The notes beneath the pieces were generated by a model. That model was not told the DNA's origin and made no database searches. It saw nothing but the letters and a program-made list of their open reading frames with translations. This document shows, piece by piece, positions 43,668 through 52,962 of a stretch of 64,000 nucleotides of DNA. Made by a program: the position numbers and the translations under genes. The stretch spans positions 62,001 to 126,000 of the forward strand of contig NZ_CANMJY010000012.1 of NCBI RefSeq assembly GCF_947498345.1. Reading direction: 5' to 3'. How positions within the stretch are numbered: the first letter of the stretch is position 1; every line of letters begins with the position of its first letter. This DNA is from an uncultured Winogradskyella sp. (GTDB lineage: Bacteria; Bacteroidota; Bacteroidia; Flavobacteriales; Flavobacteriaceae).

Positions 43668-46067
43668 ATGAAACCGTTTACACTACTCTTACTATTCCTT
43701 TTTGGATCCATTACAGCACAAAACTCTATTACAGGAAAAATCATATCAGAAGACCAACAACCCGTTCCTTCAGCTATTATATCATTATTAAATACTGAAA
43801 CCAATGGGTTCGCAAAAGGTGAACTTTCTGATGACTCAGGAAATTTTCAATTTAAAAATATTAAAAATGGTTCTTATATGCTTTTAATAACCAGCCTTGG
43901 CTTAAAAGATTATAAGTCCGAAGTGTTTGTATTGAGTAATAGTGATAAAAACTTCTCTGATGTTATAATGCTTGAAGATTCTGCAGAATTAGGCGAAGTC
44001 ACTATTGTTGCCGAAAAGCCAATGATAGAAGTCAGAGCAGACAAAACTATTTTTAATGTTGCGGGAACCATAAATGCCATTGGAGATTCTGGTTTTGAGC
44101 TTTTGCGAAAAGCACCAGGTATCATTATTGACAACTCAGATAGTATTATTGTTGAAGGTAAAACTGGCGTACTATTTTATATAGATGGCAGACCTTCTGT
44201 GTTGAGAGGGTCAGATTTGGTCAACTTTCTCAAAACTTTACAAGCGGCAGATATTGAGTCCATAGAAATTATAACTCAACCCTCATCTCGTTATGATGCA
44301 GAAGGCAATGCAGGTATTATAAATATAATATTAAAAAGAGATAAATCGTTAGGTACAAATGGCACAGTGGCATCGTCTTTAACCATTGGTGATTTTGCCA
44401 GAACCAGTAATTCTATATCCTTTAACAACAGAAATGAAAAAACAAGTATCTATGGTACTTATAGTAACTTCTTTGGAAAAAGTACCAGTTTCATCAATCT
44501 TAATCGCACACAAAATGGCACAAACTTTAATGCAAGAACAGAAAGTGTTTTTGACAGTAACCGCAACAATATAAGGCTCGGTTTTGACTATTATGCCAAT
44601 AAGAAATCTACTTTTGGAATCATTATTAATGGTAATTTTAATAACTCCAATTCCGAAAGTGACTCAAGAACTCCTATTACACTAGGTAGTACTAATAACC
44701 CCTCAGAAGTTCTTGTAGCTGGTAGTGATTCTAAAAACAGAACTGCTAATCTATTTACAAACATTAACTACAGATTTAAAGATACTTTAGGGCATGCTTT
44801 AAATATAGATCTAGATTACGGAAAGTATGATAGCGAGCGCGAAAACCTGCAACCTAATCGCTATTTTAGCGAAGACGAAACACAAGTGTTAAGTGAAAAT
44901 ATCGTCTTCTTTGATACACCTATAGACATTTCAATTATATCTGGTCAAATAGATTACGAGCAAAACTTTTTAAAAGGGACATTGAGTCTTGGCGTAAAAT
45001 ATTCTAAAGTAAATACAGAGAACAGTTTTGATGCTTATGATAGAACTAATGGTAATAATGATTTAGATGAATCTCAATCCAATGATTTTAGTTATGATGA
45101 ACAGATTAGTGCCGCTTACTTTAATTATAGTCGAAAACTTGATAAGTTTAATTTACAGTTTGGACTGAGAATGGAGAATACCATTTCAGATGGTCAATTA
45201 GAAAGCAATCAAGTGAATGCTAATAATCGTGTAAAACGCAATTATACCAATTGGTTTCCTAGTGGAGGAATCACATATCAAATGAATCAAAAAAATAGTT
45301 TAGCCCTTATTTATAGTAAGCGCATACAACGACCAAATTATCAGAGTTTAAATCCATTTCAGTATAGAATTGATGAGTTATCGTTTAGACAGGGTAATCC
45401 ATTTTTACAGCCTCAGTATACGGATAATATAAAGTTATCACACACTTATAATTACAGACTAACCACATCATTAAGCTATAGTTTTATATCCGACTTTTTT
45501 GCTCAGGTTACTGAGGCTGTTGGCGATGATCAAAACTTTATTATTCAACGAAATGTAGCTAATCAAAAGATAATTAATCTCGGTATTTCATATCCCACAA
45601 AATTTAATGATTGGTGGCGTGTTTATTTTAGTGTAAACGCCTACCGAAGCATCTATGAAGCTACTAACCCGGATTTTGTATCAACCAGACGAAATACCTT
45701 AAGTCTGTATGCACAAAATACGTTTAAACTTCCTAAAGCGATTACGTTCGAAGTTTCTGGATGGTACAGTTCTCCTTCAGTTTGGGGAGGCACCTATGAA
45801 ACCCAAAGTTTAGGGTCGTTAAACCTGGCATTTCAGAAAAAATTTCTGGATAATAAACTCACTGCCAGATTAGGTTTTAATGACATTCTCTTTACATCTC
45901 CATGGCGAGGTACTACACGTTTTGGAGACCTATTTATTGATGGTAATGGTGGAAGCGATAGCAGACAAGTACGTTTTAGTGCTACCTATAATTTTGGAAG
46001 AAATGAAATTAAAAAAGCACGTAAACGCAAAACAGGTATAGAAGCCGAAAAAAATAGAATAGATTAA
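43668..46067 (+). CDS. TonB-dependent receptor-like outer-membrane protein
   Basis: A 799-residue protein. Signal peptide (1-17). A carboxypeptidase-regulatory-like beta sandwich follows (about 20-105, ITGKIISEDQQPVPSAII). A plug-like part (about 110-225) has DKTIFNVAGTINAIGDSGFE, LLRKAPGIIID and YDAEGNAGIINIILKR. The rest is an outer-membrane beta-barrel of the OMP_b-brl_3 type (about 230-785), with many alternating aromatic strands. It lacks the SusD partner gene of polysaccharide systems, so the ligand (peptide, metal chelate or other) is unknown. The adjacent LytTR system may regulate it. Confidence 0.92.
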   Translation: MKPFTLLLLFLFGSITAQNSITGKIISEDQQPVPSAIISLLNTETNGFAKGELSDDSGNFQFKNIKNGSYMLLITSLGLKDYKSEVFVLSNSDKNFSDVIMLEDSAELGEVTIVAEKPMIEVRADKTIFNVAGTINAIGDSGFELLRKAPGIIIDNSDSIIVEGKTGVLFYIDGRPSVLRGSDLVNFLKTLQAADIESIEIITQPSSRYDAEGNAGIINIILKRDKSLGTNGTVASSLTIGDFARTSNSISFNNRNEKTSIYGTYSNFFGKSTSFINLNRTQNGTNFNARTESVFDSNRNNIRLGFDYYANKKSTFGIIINGNFNNSNSESDSRTPITLGSTNNPSEVLVAGSDSKNRTANLFTNINYRFKDTLGHALNIDLDYGKYDSERENLQPNRYFSEDETQVLSENIVFFDTPIDISIISGQIDYEQNFLKGTLSLGVKYSKVNTENSFDAYDRTNGNNDLDESQSNDFSYDEQISAAYFNYSRKLDKFNLQFGLRMENTISDGQLESNQVNANNRVKRNYTNWFPSGGITYQMNQKNSLALIYSKRIQRPNYQSLNPFQYRIDELSFRQGNPFLQPQYTDNIKLSHTYNYRLTTSLSYSFISDFFAQVTEAVGDDQNFIIQRNVANQKIINLGISYPTKFNDWWRVYFSVNAYRSIYEATNPDFVSTRRNTLSLYAQNTFKLPKAITFEVSGWYSSPSVWGGTYETQSLGSLNLAFQKKFLDNKLTARLGFNDILFTSPWRGTTRFGDLFIDGNGGSDSRQVRFSATYNFGRNEIKKARKRKTGIEAEKNRID

Positions 46068-46133
46068 TAGTAAATATCTTATTGAAAAAAATCAGATACT
46101 TTAAAATTAAGTCCCCCCTCAATAATGGTTTAG

Positions 46134-46195
46134 CTTTGTGGATCTTTGAACCACAAAAAGAGTAATAAAAAAGGAAGCAAAATTGCTTCCTTTTT
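46134..46195. terminator. Two hairpins between convergent genes
   Basis: TTTGTGG / CCACAAA (46135-46141 with 46151-46157), then AAAAAGGAAGCAA / TTGCTTCCTTTTT (46168-46180 with 46183-46195). The second is a bidirectional Rho-independent terminator with A and T runs. Confidence 0.85.
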
Positions 46196-46198
46196 AGT

Positions 46199-47662
46199 TT
46201 ACAACCCACTAATATAACTGCCATAAGGATCCTTAATTTGTAAGCCTTCAGAGTAACGATACTTACTTAATTTTTTAAACTGCACCAAGCCCCAAAGCAC
46301 AAACTCTTTTTCAAAATAGACATCGCGTTGATCTATATCGGGTTGGTAATCTGCAAGTAAAGCATCTAGAGGGGTTACCTCATCTAACTTGGCTTTATAA
46401 GTAGCATCATCATAGTCATCTAACAACTCAAAGCCTTCACTATTAAAAAACCAAGACACTAAATCATCATAAGGTGTTTCTTCTCCTTGTTTTTCTAACT
46501 TTTCAATTTTAGGGAAATATTTAGGAAATAAGGTTTTAATAGCTTCATCCATTAACGTATTGGCGACAAAATCTGCACCTTCTTGCTCACCTTCGTACAC
46601 CAATTCTACTTTACCAGTAATTGCTGGAATGACTCCAATAAAATCCGACAAACGCACTGTGGTTTTATCATCACCAGCAATTAAAGCACGACGTTCTGCA
46701 GTACTCAAAAGATTCTCAAAGGCAGTAATACTCATTCGTGCACTGACACCACTTTTAACATCGACATATTCACTCTCTCGAGCTTCAAAACTGATTTGTT
46801 CTAATAAGTCTTTTGCCAGATCAGGCACATAGACAGCATCTGCTTGACGCTCATCTAAATTTGCTTCTTGAGAAGTAATTGTTCTTGCCGTTTCTACAGT
46901 ATCTGGATAGTGGGTTAAAATCTGAGACCCTATTCTATCTTTAAGTGGTGTAACAATACTACCACGATTGGTATAATCTTCTGGATTTGCCGTAAAGACA
47001 AATTGCATATCTAATGGTAAACGTAATTTGAACCCTCTTATTTGTATATCGCCTTCTTGTAAAATATTAAACAAGGCTACTTGAATACGCGCTTGTAAAT
47101 CTGGCAATTCATTAATCACAAAAATGCAACGGTTAGCACGTGGAATCATTCCATAGTGAATCACACGATCATCGGCATAACTCAATTTTAAATTTGCGGC
47201 TTTGATAGGATCCACATCTCCAATGATATCCGCAACAGTAACATCTGGTGTAGCTAGCTTTTCTGCAAAACGCTCATCGCGGTGTAGCCATGCAATTGGT
47301 GTGTCATCTCCTTTTTTGGCAATTAACTCTACCGCATATCTTGATATGGGTTGTAATGGATCGTCATTAATTTCCGAACCTTCAACCAAAGGAATATACG
47401 CATCCAAAAGATTTACCATCATACGCGCCAAACGTGTTTTAGCTTGTCCTCTAAGTCCTAACAAGTTTATATTATGTCGGGATAAAATAGCGCGTTCTAA
47501 CTCTGGAATCACTGTGTTTTCATAACCGTGAATACCTTCAAACGTTGTTACTTTGTTCTTTATATTTTCAATCAAATTATCTCTCAATTCATCTTTTATA
47601 GATTTTGATTGATAGCCTGATTTTTTAAGCTCGCCTAATGTTTTTATAGTTTTTATTTTCAT
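46199..47662 (-). CDS. AAA+ ATPase, magnesium-chelatase subunit I-like (MoxR-related)
   Basis: A 487-residue ATPase. It has a non-standard Walker A, GLRGQAKTRL (about 70-79), Walker B in RCIFVINELPDL, sensor 1 FVFTANPEDYTNRG, and an arginine-finger region PLKDRIGSQIL. Mg-chelatase I subunits and MoxR ATPases share this core. No other chlorophyll gene is present, so insertion of Mg into porphyrin is unlikely. It is encoded 2 nt downstream of a VWA protein, the classical MoxR/VWA pairing used to remodel or metal-load partner proteins. Confidence 0.9.
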   Translation of the reverse strand: MKIKTIKTLGELKKSGYQSKSIKDELRDNLIENIKNKVTTFEGIHGYENTVIPELERAILSRHNINLLGLRGQAKTRLARMMVNLLDAYIPLVEGSEINDDPLQPISRYAVELIAKKGDDTPIAWLHRDERFAEKLATPDVTVADIIGDVDPIKAANLKLSYADDRVIHYGMIPRANRCIFVINELPDLQARIQVALFNILQEGDIQIRGFKLRLPLDMQFVFTANPEDYTNRGSIVTPLKDRIGSQILTHYPDTVETARTITSQEANLDERQADAVYVPDLAKDLLEQISFEARESEYVDVKSGVSARMSITAFENLLSTAERRALIAGDDKTTVRLSDFIGVIPAITGKVELVYEGEQEGADFVANTLMDEAIKTLFPKYFPKIEKLEKQGEETPYDDLVSWFFNSEGFELLDDYDDATYKAKLDEVTPLDALLADYQPDIDQRDVYFEKEFVLWGLVQFKKLSKYRYSEGLQIKDPYGSYISGL

Positions 47663-47664
47663 TT

Positions 47665-48801
47665 CTATCCTTTAATTCTTCTTTTTCTATTGTTCTCGTA
47701 ATCTTCAAAAATCATTTCGCCTAAACCTTTTAATCCTGTATAGAATGCTTTACCTCTATTGGCCTGCGTAAATTCTCTAATAAATCGCATTAAGTAAGGG
47801 TCTTCTGCAATCATAAAAGTTGTTATAGGAATATGCAAGCGTCTTGCTTGTTGAGCCATAGCATAACACTTATTTGTGATATATGGATCTAGTCCATTAC
47901 TATTTTTATAATACTGACCATCTGGTAATCGCAAACAACTTGGTTTACCATCTGTAATCATAAATATTTGCTTGTTTGTATTACGTTTTCGACGAAGCAT
48001 ATCCATAGCTAACTGTAACCCAGCAACGGTATTGGTGTGATAAGGTCCAACTTTTAAATATGGTAAATCTTTAATTTTAATAGGCCATGCATCGTTACCA
48101 AATACTAAAATATCTAAGGTATCCTTTGGATATCGTGTTGTAATTAATTCAGATAAGGCCATAGCTACTTTCTTAGCTGGAGTAATTCGATCTTCACCAT
48201 ATAGAATCATGCTATGACTTATATCGATCATTAATACCGTACTCATTTGGCTTTTGTGAAGCGTCTCTTCTACAACCAAATCATCTTCGGTTAAACTGAA
48301 GTCGCCTATACCATGATTTATTTGAGCATTGCGTAAACTTTCAGTCATTGAGACTTTGTCTAATGCATCCCCAAACTGATAAGCTCTAAAATCACCTGTA
48401 TGCTCATCTCCTAAACCTACTCCTTTACTTTTGTGATTACCAGAACCACTGCGTTTTATTTTACCAAAAATATGATCTAAAGCTTGCTGACGTATAGCAC
48501 GTTCAGTTTTGGCAGTAATTGTAGTTTTCCCTTTACCATCACCACTACCCGTAGGGTCAATTTCTTCTCGTATATAGCCTTTATTTTTAAGATCTTCTAT
48601 AAAGTCATCAATCGTATACTCTGGTGTAGTCAACTCATATTCTTTGTCGAGTTGCTTTAACCAATCAATGGCTTCATCAAAATCTCCAGAGGTATAAGTA
48701 ATTAATTCTTTAAAGATTTCAAATAACTTATCAAAAGGGGATTGATGAGGTACTTCATGGGTTTTAAAAATGAAACCTAATTTTTTTCTTTTCTCTTCCA
48801 T
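47665..48801 (-). CDS. VWA-domain protein paired with the AAA+ ATPase
   Basis: A 378-residue protein. The C-terminal von Willebrand A domain (about 180-370) has the MIDAS motif DISHS and a later TDGKPS. The N-terminal 170 residues are helical and charged, with a Gly-rich loop TGSGDGKGKTTI and a second GSGNHKSKGVGLGDEHTGD. Resembles the ChlD/CoxE-type partner of MoxR ATPases. Such pairs act as chaperones that insert metals or activate enzymes; the target is unknown. Confidence 0.88.
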   Translation of the reverse strand: MEEKRKKLGFIFKTHEVPHQSPFDKLFEIFKELITYTSGDFDEAIDWLKQLDKEYELTTPEYTIDDFIEDLKNKGYIREEIDPTGSGDGKGKTTITAKTERAIRQQALDHIFGKIKRSGSGNHKSKGVGLGDEHTGDFRAYQFGDALDKVSMTESLRNAQINHGIGDFSLTEDDLVVEETLHKSQMSTVLMIDISHSMILYGEDRITPAKKVAMALSELITTRYPKDTLDILVFGNDAWPIKIKDLPYLKVGPYHTNTVAGLQLAMDMLRRKRNTNKQIFMITDGKPSCLRLPDGQYYKNSNGLDPYITNKCYAMAQQARRLHIPITTFMIAEDPYLMRFIREFTQANRGKAFYTGLKGLGEMIFEDYENNRKRRIKG

Positions 48802-48924
48802 CGTTATGTAAAAATAATGCTTTTTTGAATTAAAAAACAGGCTTTAAAATACCTTAACACCACATTAAGATTTGTAAAATTTCTTTTCATTAATTTTAAG
48901 CTTTTCTGAACTAACCCTAAAATA

Positions 48925-51900
48925 ATGAGAAGATATCTATCTCTGCTATTGCTTTTCTGCATAGCAACACTTTCTGCACAAGAATTTTCTATGGACATGG
49001 TAAAAAATATGTCGCCAAGAAATATCGGTCCAGGTGGTATGTCTGGTCGTGTCACTGCTATTGATGTTGTTCTTAATAATCCAGATATTATGTATGTAGG
49101 TACAGCTTCTGGAGGACTTTGGAAATCGACTTCTGGTGGTATAAAATGGGAACCAATTTTTGAAAAAGAATTAACAGCCTCAATTGGAGCCGTAGAAATT
49201 CAGCAGTCTAATCCTAGCGTTATTTGGGTTGGTACTGGCGAGGGTAATCCCAGAAACTCATTAAATGGAGGCTATGGTATTTATAAATCACTTGATGGCG
49301 GTAAAACATGGATGGCTATGGGTCTTGAAAAAACAAGGCACATCCATAGAATCATCGTTGACCCAACAAATCCTGATGTAGTTTATGTAGGTGCTATTGG
49401 TTCGCCTTGGGGAGAACATCCGGAGCGTGGAGTATTCAAAACCACAGATGGTGGGAAAACATGGAATAAGATCTTATTCGTAAATAACAAAACAGGAGTT
49501 GCTGATTTAGTAATGGACCCTACAAATCCAAACAAAATAATTGCTGCAATGTGGGAGCATAAGCGCGATCCCTGGTTCTTTAATTCTGGTGGAGAAGGTT
49601 CTGGTTTACACATGACTCATGATGGTGGAAACACATGGAAAAAAGTCACAGACGAAGATGGTTTTCCAAAAGGTAATCTTGGTCGTATTGGTATTGCTGT
49701 TGCTCCAAACAAGCCAAGTATTGTTTACGCTTTAGTTGAAGCCCAAAAGAATGCTTTATATAAAAGTGAAGATGGTGGCTTTAAATGGACAAAAATTAAT
49801 GATAAAAACGACATAGGCAATCGCCCATTCTATTATTCAGAAATTTATGTGGATCCACAAAACGAAAACAGAGTATATTCCATTTATACTTATGTCAATG
49901 TTTCTGAGGATGGTGGCAAAAACTTCACACAGCTCATGCCTGCATATGGAGTGAGCAATGGAGTACATCCAGATCATCATGCCTGGTGGATTCATCCAGA
50001 TAATGGTAATTTTATGATAGATGGCAATGATGGAGGCATGAACATCACTAAAGATGGTGGCAAAACATGGCGTTTTATTGGTAACCTACCTGTAGCACAA
50101 TTCTATCATATTAATGTCGATAATGAATATCCATACAACGTCTATGGCGGTATGCAAGATAACGGCTCTTGGAGAGGACCAGCTTATGTATGGCGCGCAC
50201 AGGGAATTAGAAATAGTTACTGGCAAGAGATTAGTTTTGGAGATGGTTTTGATGTTGTCCCGGATCGCGATGATTCTCGCTATGGGTGGTCCATGAGTCA
50301 ACAAGGTTATGTAAGTCGTTATGATTGGCAAACAGGTAATAATTATGGTGTTAGACCTACACATCCCAATCCAGATGTAAGGTTGCGATTTAATTGGAAT
50401 TCTGCCATAAACATTGATCCTTTTGATAATAGTACGATATACTTCGGTAGCCAGTTTGTGCATAAATCTACAGATAAAGGTGAAACCTGGAAAGTTATAT
50501 CACCAGATTTATCAACCAACGATCCTGAAAAACAAAAACAATCTGAAAGTGGTGGTTTAACCATGGATACTACAGGAGCCGAAAATCACTGTACTGTTTT
50601 GGTTATTGAACCTTCACCACTCGAAAAAGATATGCTTTGGGCTGGCACTGATGATGGTCGTGTGCATTACACTACTGATGGTGGGAATACCTGGGTAGAA
50701 GTCACTAAAAATATTCTTGGATTACCTGGAGGCAGTTGGATAGCACAAATCAAAGCATCTAATAAAAAGAAAGGTGAAGCGCTTTTAATAGCAAACGATT
50801 ATAGACGCTTTAACTATACTCCTTATGCATATAGAACCAAAAACTATGGTAAAACCTGGGAGCGTATTGTAGACGAACGCGATGTACAAAGTTATACTTT
50901 AGCCATTGTAGAAGATTTAGTAGAAGCAAACTTAATATTCTTAGGCACTGATGACGGTTTATACATTTCACTTAATGCCGGAGAAAAATGGACTAAATGG
51001 ACAGAAGGCTTCCCAACAACATCTGTAAAGGATTTAGTTATTCAACCTAGAGAGCACGATTTAGTAATTGGCACATTTGGAAGAGCTGCCTGGGTTTTAG
51101 ATGATATACGACCTTTAAGAGCTATGGCTAAAAATCCATCAGTAATGAATTCAAATATCGAATTATTTAATCCACCAACCGCTTATCAAGCTGCATATCA
51201 ACAAGCCACAGGAAGTCGTTTTGGAGGAGATGCATTGTATAATGGTGAAAATCGTGGTTATGGCGCACATTTCGCATATGTATTTAATAAAAAAGAATTG
51301 GAAAAATCCGACGTGAAATCTGATTCAAAAAAAGGTGATAAGACTGTTAGTGATAAAAAAGGAAATATAGAAAAAGACAGTGTAAAATGGGATTCATTAA
51401 CTTTAAAACTATACGATGGTAATCGTTTAATAAGAACTCTAAAACAAAAAGCCCCAAAAGAAAATGGCATCCATAAATGGACTTGGTTTATGAATGAAGT
51501 TGGTATAAGCAGACCATCAAGAACGATTACAAAGCAAACCAGAGAGCCCGCTGGTGTATCAGTAAAACCAGGCATTTACAGAGCTATTTTATATTATGGT
51601 GACTTAACATCGGAAACTACAATAAAGGTAGCTTCAGATCCAAGACTAAATATATCACAAAAAAACATAGATGAAGTATATGCTACTGCTAAACAACTTG
51701 AGGAACTACAAAAAACCGTTACAAATGCCGTAAAGCAATTAGTTGAGAGTAAAGGCATAGCTGAAACTTATAAAAAAGAACTGTCAAAACTCGACAAAGA
51801 ACAATACAAAGACCAGATTGAAGCGTCTAAAGAAACTGTAAAAGCTTTAGATAGTTTAATAGACAAATACTTAGGGAAAGTTGATAAACGTCAAGGAATT

Positions 51901-52143
51901 ACCAGAAATCCAGAAGTGACCCCTTTACAGCGTTTAAGAACAGCTCAGAATTATGTATTTAACAGTCAAACAGGTATCACCTCAACTGAGACGATATTAA
52001 TTGAACATGCTAAAAATGCTCTAGCTGAGCTTTTAGGTGAAACAAATACTTATTTTAATACGGAATGGAAAGACTATGAAACTCAAATGAAGCAAGTTAA
52101 AACCAATCCTTTTAAGGAAATAAAAACTTTTAGAATAGATTAA
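48925..52143 (+). CDS. Large secreted VPS10/BNR propeller protein
   Basis: A 1072-residue protein with a signal peptide (about 1-19, ends TLSAQ). It has many Asp-box blades across residues about 30-745 (SLDGGKTWMAMG, TTDGGKTWNKIL, THDGGNTWKKVT, SEDGGFKWTKIN, TKDGGKTWRFIG, STDKGETWKVIS, TTDGGNTWVEVT), giving two linked sortilin/VPS10-like propellers. A helical C-terminal part with charged residues follows (about 800-1072; a Lys/Asp/Ser-rich low-complexity stretch near 793-815). Annotated in related genomes as glycosyl hydrolase or WD40/YVTN protein; no catalytic residues are recognised. No T9SS tail is seen. Likely periplasmic or outer-membrane associated. Confidence 0.9.
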   Translation: MRRYLSLLLLFCIATLSAQEFSMDMVKNMSPRNIGPGGMSGRVTAIDVVLNNPDIMYVGTASGGLWKSTSGGIKWEPIFEKELTASIGAVEIQQSNPSVIWVGTGEGNPRNSLNGGYGIYKSLDGGKTWMAMGLEKTRHIHRIIVDPTNPDVVYVGAIGSPWGEHPERGVFKTTDGGKTWNKILFVNNKTGVADLVMDPTNPNKIIAAMWEHKRDPWFFNSGGEGSGLHMTHDGGNTWKKVTDEDGFPKGNLGRIGIAVAPNKPSIVYALVEAQKNALYKSEDGGFKWTKINDKNDIGNRPFYYSEIYVDPQNENRVYSIYTYVNVSEDGGKNFTQLMPAYGVSNGVHPDHHAWWIHPDNGNFMIDGNDGGMNITKDGGKTWRFIGNLPVAQFYHINVDNEYPYNVYGGMQDNGSWRGPAYVWRAQGIRNSYWQEISFGDGFDVVPDRDDSRYGWSMSQQGYVSRYDWQTGNNYGVRPTHPNPDVRLRFNWNSAINIDPFDNSTIYFGSQFVHKSTDKGETWKVISPDLSTNDPEKQKQSESGGLTMDTTGAENHCTVLVIEPSPLEKDMLWAGTDDGRVHYTTDGGNTWVEVTKNILGLPGGSWIAQIKASNKKKGEALLIANDYRRFNYTPYAYRTKNYGKTWERIVDERDVQSYTLAIVEDLVEANLIFLGTDDGLYISLNAGEKWTKWTEGFPTTSVKDLVIQPREHDLVIGTFGRAAWVLDDIRPLRAMAKNPSVMNSNIELFNPPTAYQAAYQQATGSRFGGDALYNGENRGYGAHFAYVFNKKELEKSDVKSDSKKGDKTVSDKKGNIEKDSVKWDSLTLKLYDGNRLIRTLKQKAPKENGIHKWTWFMNEVGISRPSRTITKQTREPAGVSVKPGIYRAILYYGDLTSETTIKVASDPRLNISQKNIDEVYATAKQLEELQKTVTNAVKQLVESKGIAETYKKELSKLDKEQYKDQIEASKETVKALDSLIDKYLGKVDKRQGITRNPEVTPLQRLRTAQNYVFNSQTGITSTETILIEHAKNALAELLGETNTYFNTEWKDYETQMKQVKTNPFKEIKTFRID

Positions 52144-52145
52144 AC

Positions 52146-52176
52146 AAAAAACGCTCTGAGATTCAGAGCGTTTTTT
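52146..52176. terminator. Bidirectional terminator
   Basis: AAAAAACGCTCTGA / TCAGAGCGTTTTTT with a 3-nt loop between convergent genes. Confidence 0.92.
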
Positions 52177-52853
52177 TATTCTATCCACTTAAGACTAGTA
52201 TAATCTTCTATCTTTATTCGCTTACCTGAAGTAGAGATTAGACCTTGCTTTTTAAACTGTGAGAGTATTCTAATAGCAGACTCAGTAGCAGTACCTACAA
52301 TACTCGCATAATCCTCACGAGATAATACAATACTTAGATACCCTTCATCATCAGTCCCAAAATTATCATGTATATACATAAGGATTTCTGCCATTCTGCA
52401 TTTTACAGACTTCTGCGCCATATTAACTAAAGACTCATCCGATTCCTTTAAATCATGAGCCATTTCTCGCAATACATCCATGGTGAATTTCGGGTTTTTT
52501 GATAAATCATTCATTATTTCACTCTTAGGAATAAAACACATTTCCATATCATTAAGAGCAACAGCACTTAAATTGGTCTTTTGTTCAGAAACCAAAGAGC
52601 GTTTTCCTAAAAGTCCACCTTTAACAACTAATTTAACGACTTGATCTTTTCCATTTTCACTTAACTTAGTGAGTTTGCAGACACCATCTCTTACACAATA
52701 AACTCCATTTAGCGTTTCACCTTCTTCAAAAATCACCTGCCCCTTTTTATAAATTTTTCCTGTTTTACAGGCAGAAACACGCATTAACTCATCTCTGGTT
52801 AAAGATTTTAAAGCGTTAAATTCTTTAATAATACACGATTCACATTTACCCAT
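52176..52853 (-). CDS. Crp/Fnr-family regulator, candidate oxygen sensor
   Basis: A 225-residue regulator. The cyclic-nucleotide-like beta roll is at about 20-130 (GQVIFEEGETLNGVYCVRDG) and the C-terminal winged helix at about 165-222 (LSREDYASIVGTATESAIRI, then LSQFKKQGLI). Cysteines 4, 7 and 29 near the N-terminus and further cysteines in the roll (VYCVRDGVC) could bind a 4Fe-4S cluster as in Fnr. It is divergent from the cbb3 copper ATPase. The palindrome in the shared region, repeated before ccoS, is its likely site. Confidence 0.88.
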   Translation of the reverse strand: MGKCESCIIKEFNALKSLTRDELMRVSACKTGKIYKKGQVIFEEGETLNGVYCVRDGVCKLTKLSENGKDQVVKLVVKGGLLGKRSLVSEQKTNLSAVALNDMEMCFIPKSEIMNDLSKNPKFTMDVLREMAHDLKESDESLVNMAQKSVKCRMAEILMYIHDNFGTDDEGYLSIVLSREDYASIVGTATESAIRILSQFKKQGLISTSGKRIKIEDYTSLKWIE

Positions 52854-52876
52854 TTTTATTGTTTTTAGCCGTATCT

Positions 52877-52884
52877 CAAAGATA
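52877..52884 (-). promoter_or_regulatory. -7 box of the fnr-like gene
   Basis: Minus-strand TATCTTTG matches TAnnTTTG inside a small palindrome GTATCT-CAA-AGATAC (52871-52885). Predicted start near 52872. The Fnr-type operator at 52891-52908 lies at about -20 to -36 from this start, so binding would hinder it. Confidence 0.5.
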
Positions 52885-52890
52885 CGAAGA

Positions 52891-52908
52891 ACATGACAAA
52901 TATCATAT
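52891..52908. promoter_or_regulatory. Fnr-type operator in the fnr/ccoI intergenic region
   Basis: ACATGA-CAAATA-TCATAT. The same motif occurs at 55347-55364. Its centre (52899.5) is 36.5 nt upstream of the last base of the ccoI -7 box CACCTTTG (52929-52936), which predicts a centre near -41.5 from the start, the class II activation position. Confidence 0.65.
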
Positions 52909-52928
52909 TTTAAACGTTAATGTTGTGT

Positions 52929-52936
52929 CACCTTTG
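52929..52936 (+). promoter_or_regulatory. -7 box of ccoI
   Basis: CACCTTTG, one base from TAnnTTTG; predicted start near 52941, leader about 22 nt. A sub-optimal box fits an activator-dependent promoter. Confidence 0.45.
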
Positions 52937-52962
52937 TTACAGGTATAAATGAGCAAATAAAA

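Noticed and set aside
46199..48801. Magnesium insertion into protoporphyrin (chlorophyll synthesis)
   Set aside because: No other gene of that pathway is present; the AAA+/VWA pair is a general module.
48925..52143. Repeated DGGKTW segments as a tandem DNA repeat
   Set aside because: They are protein-level Asp-box blades, well diverged at the nucleotide level, not a DNA repeat.
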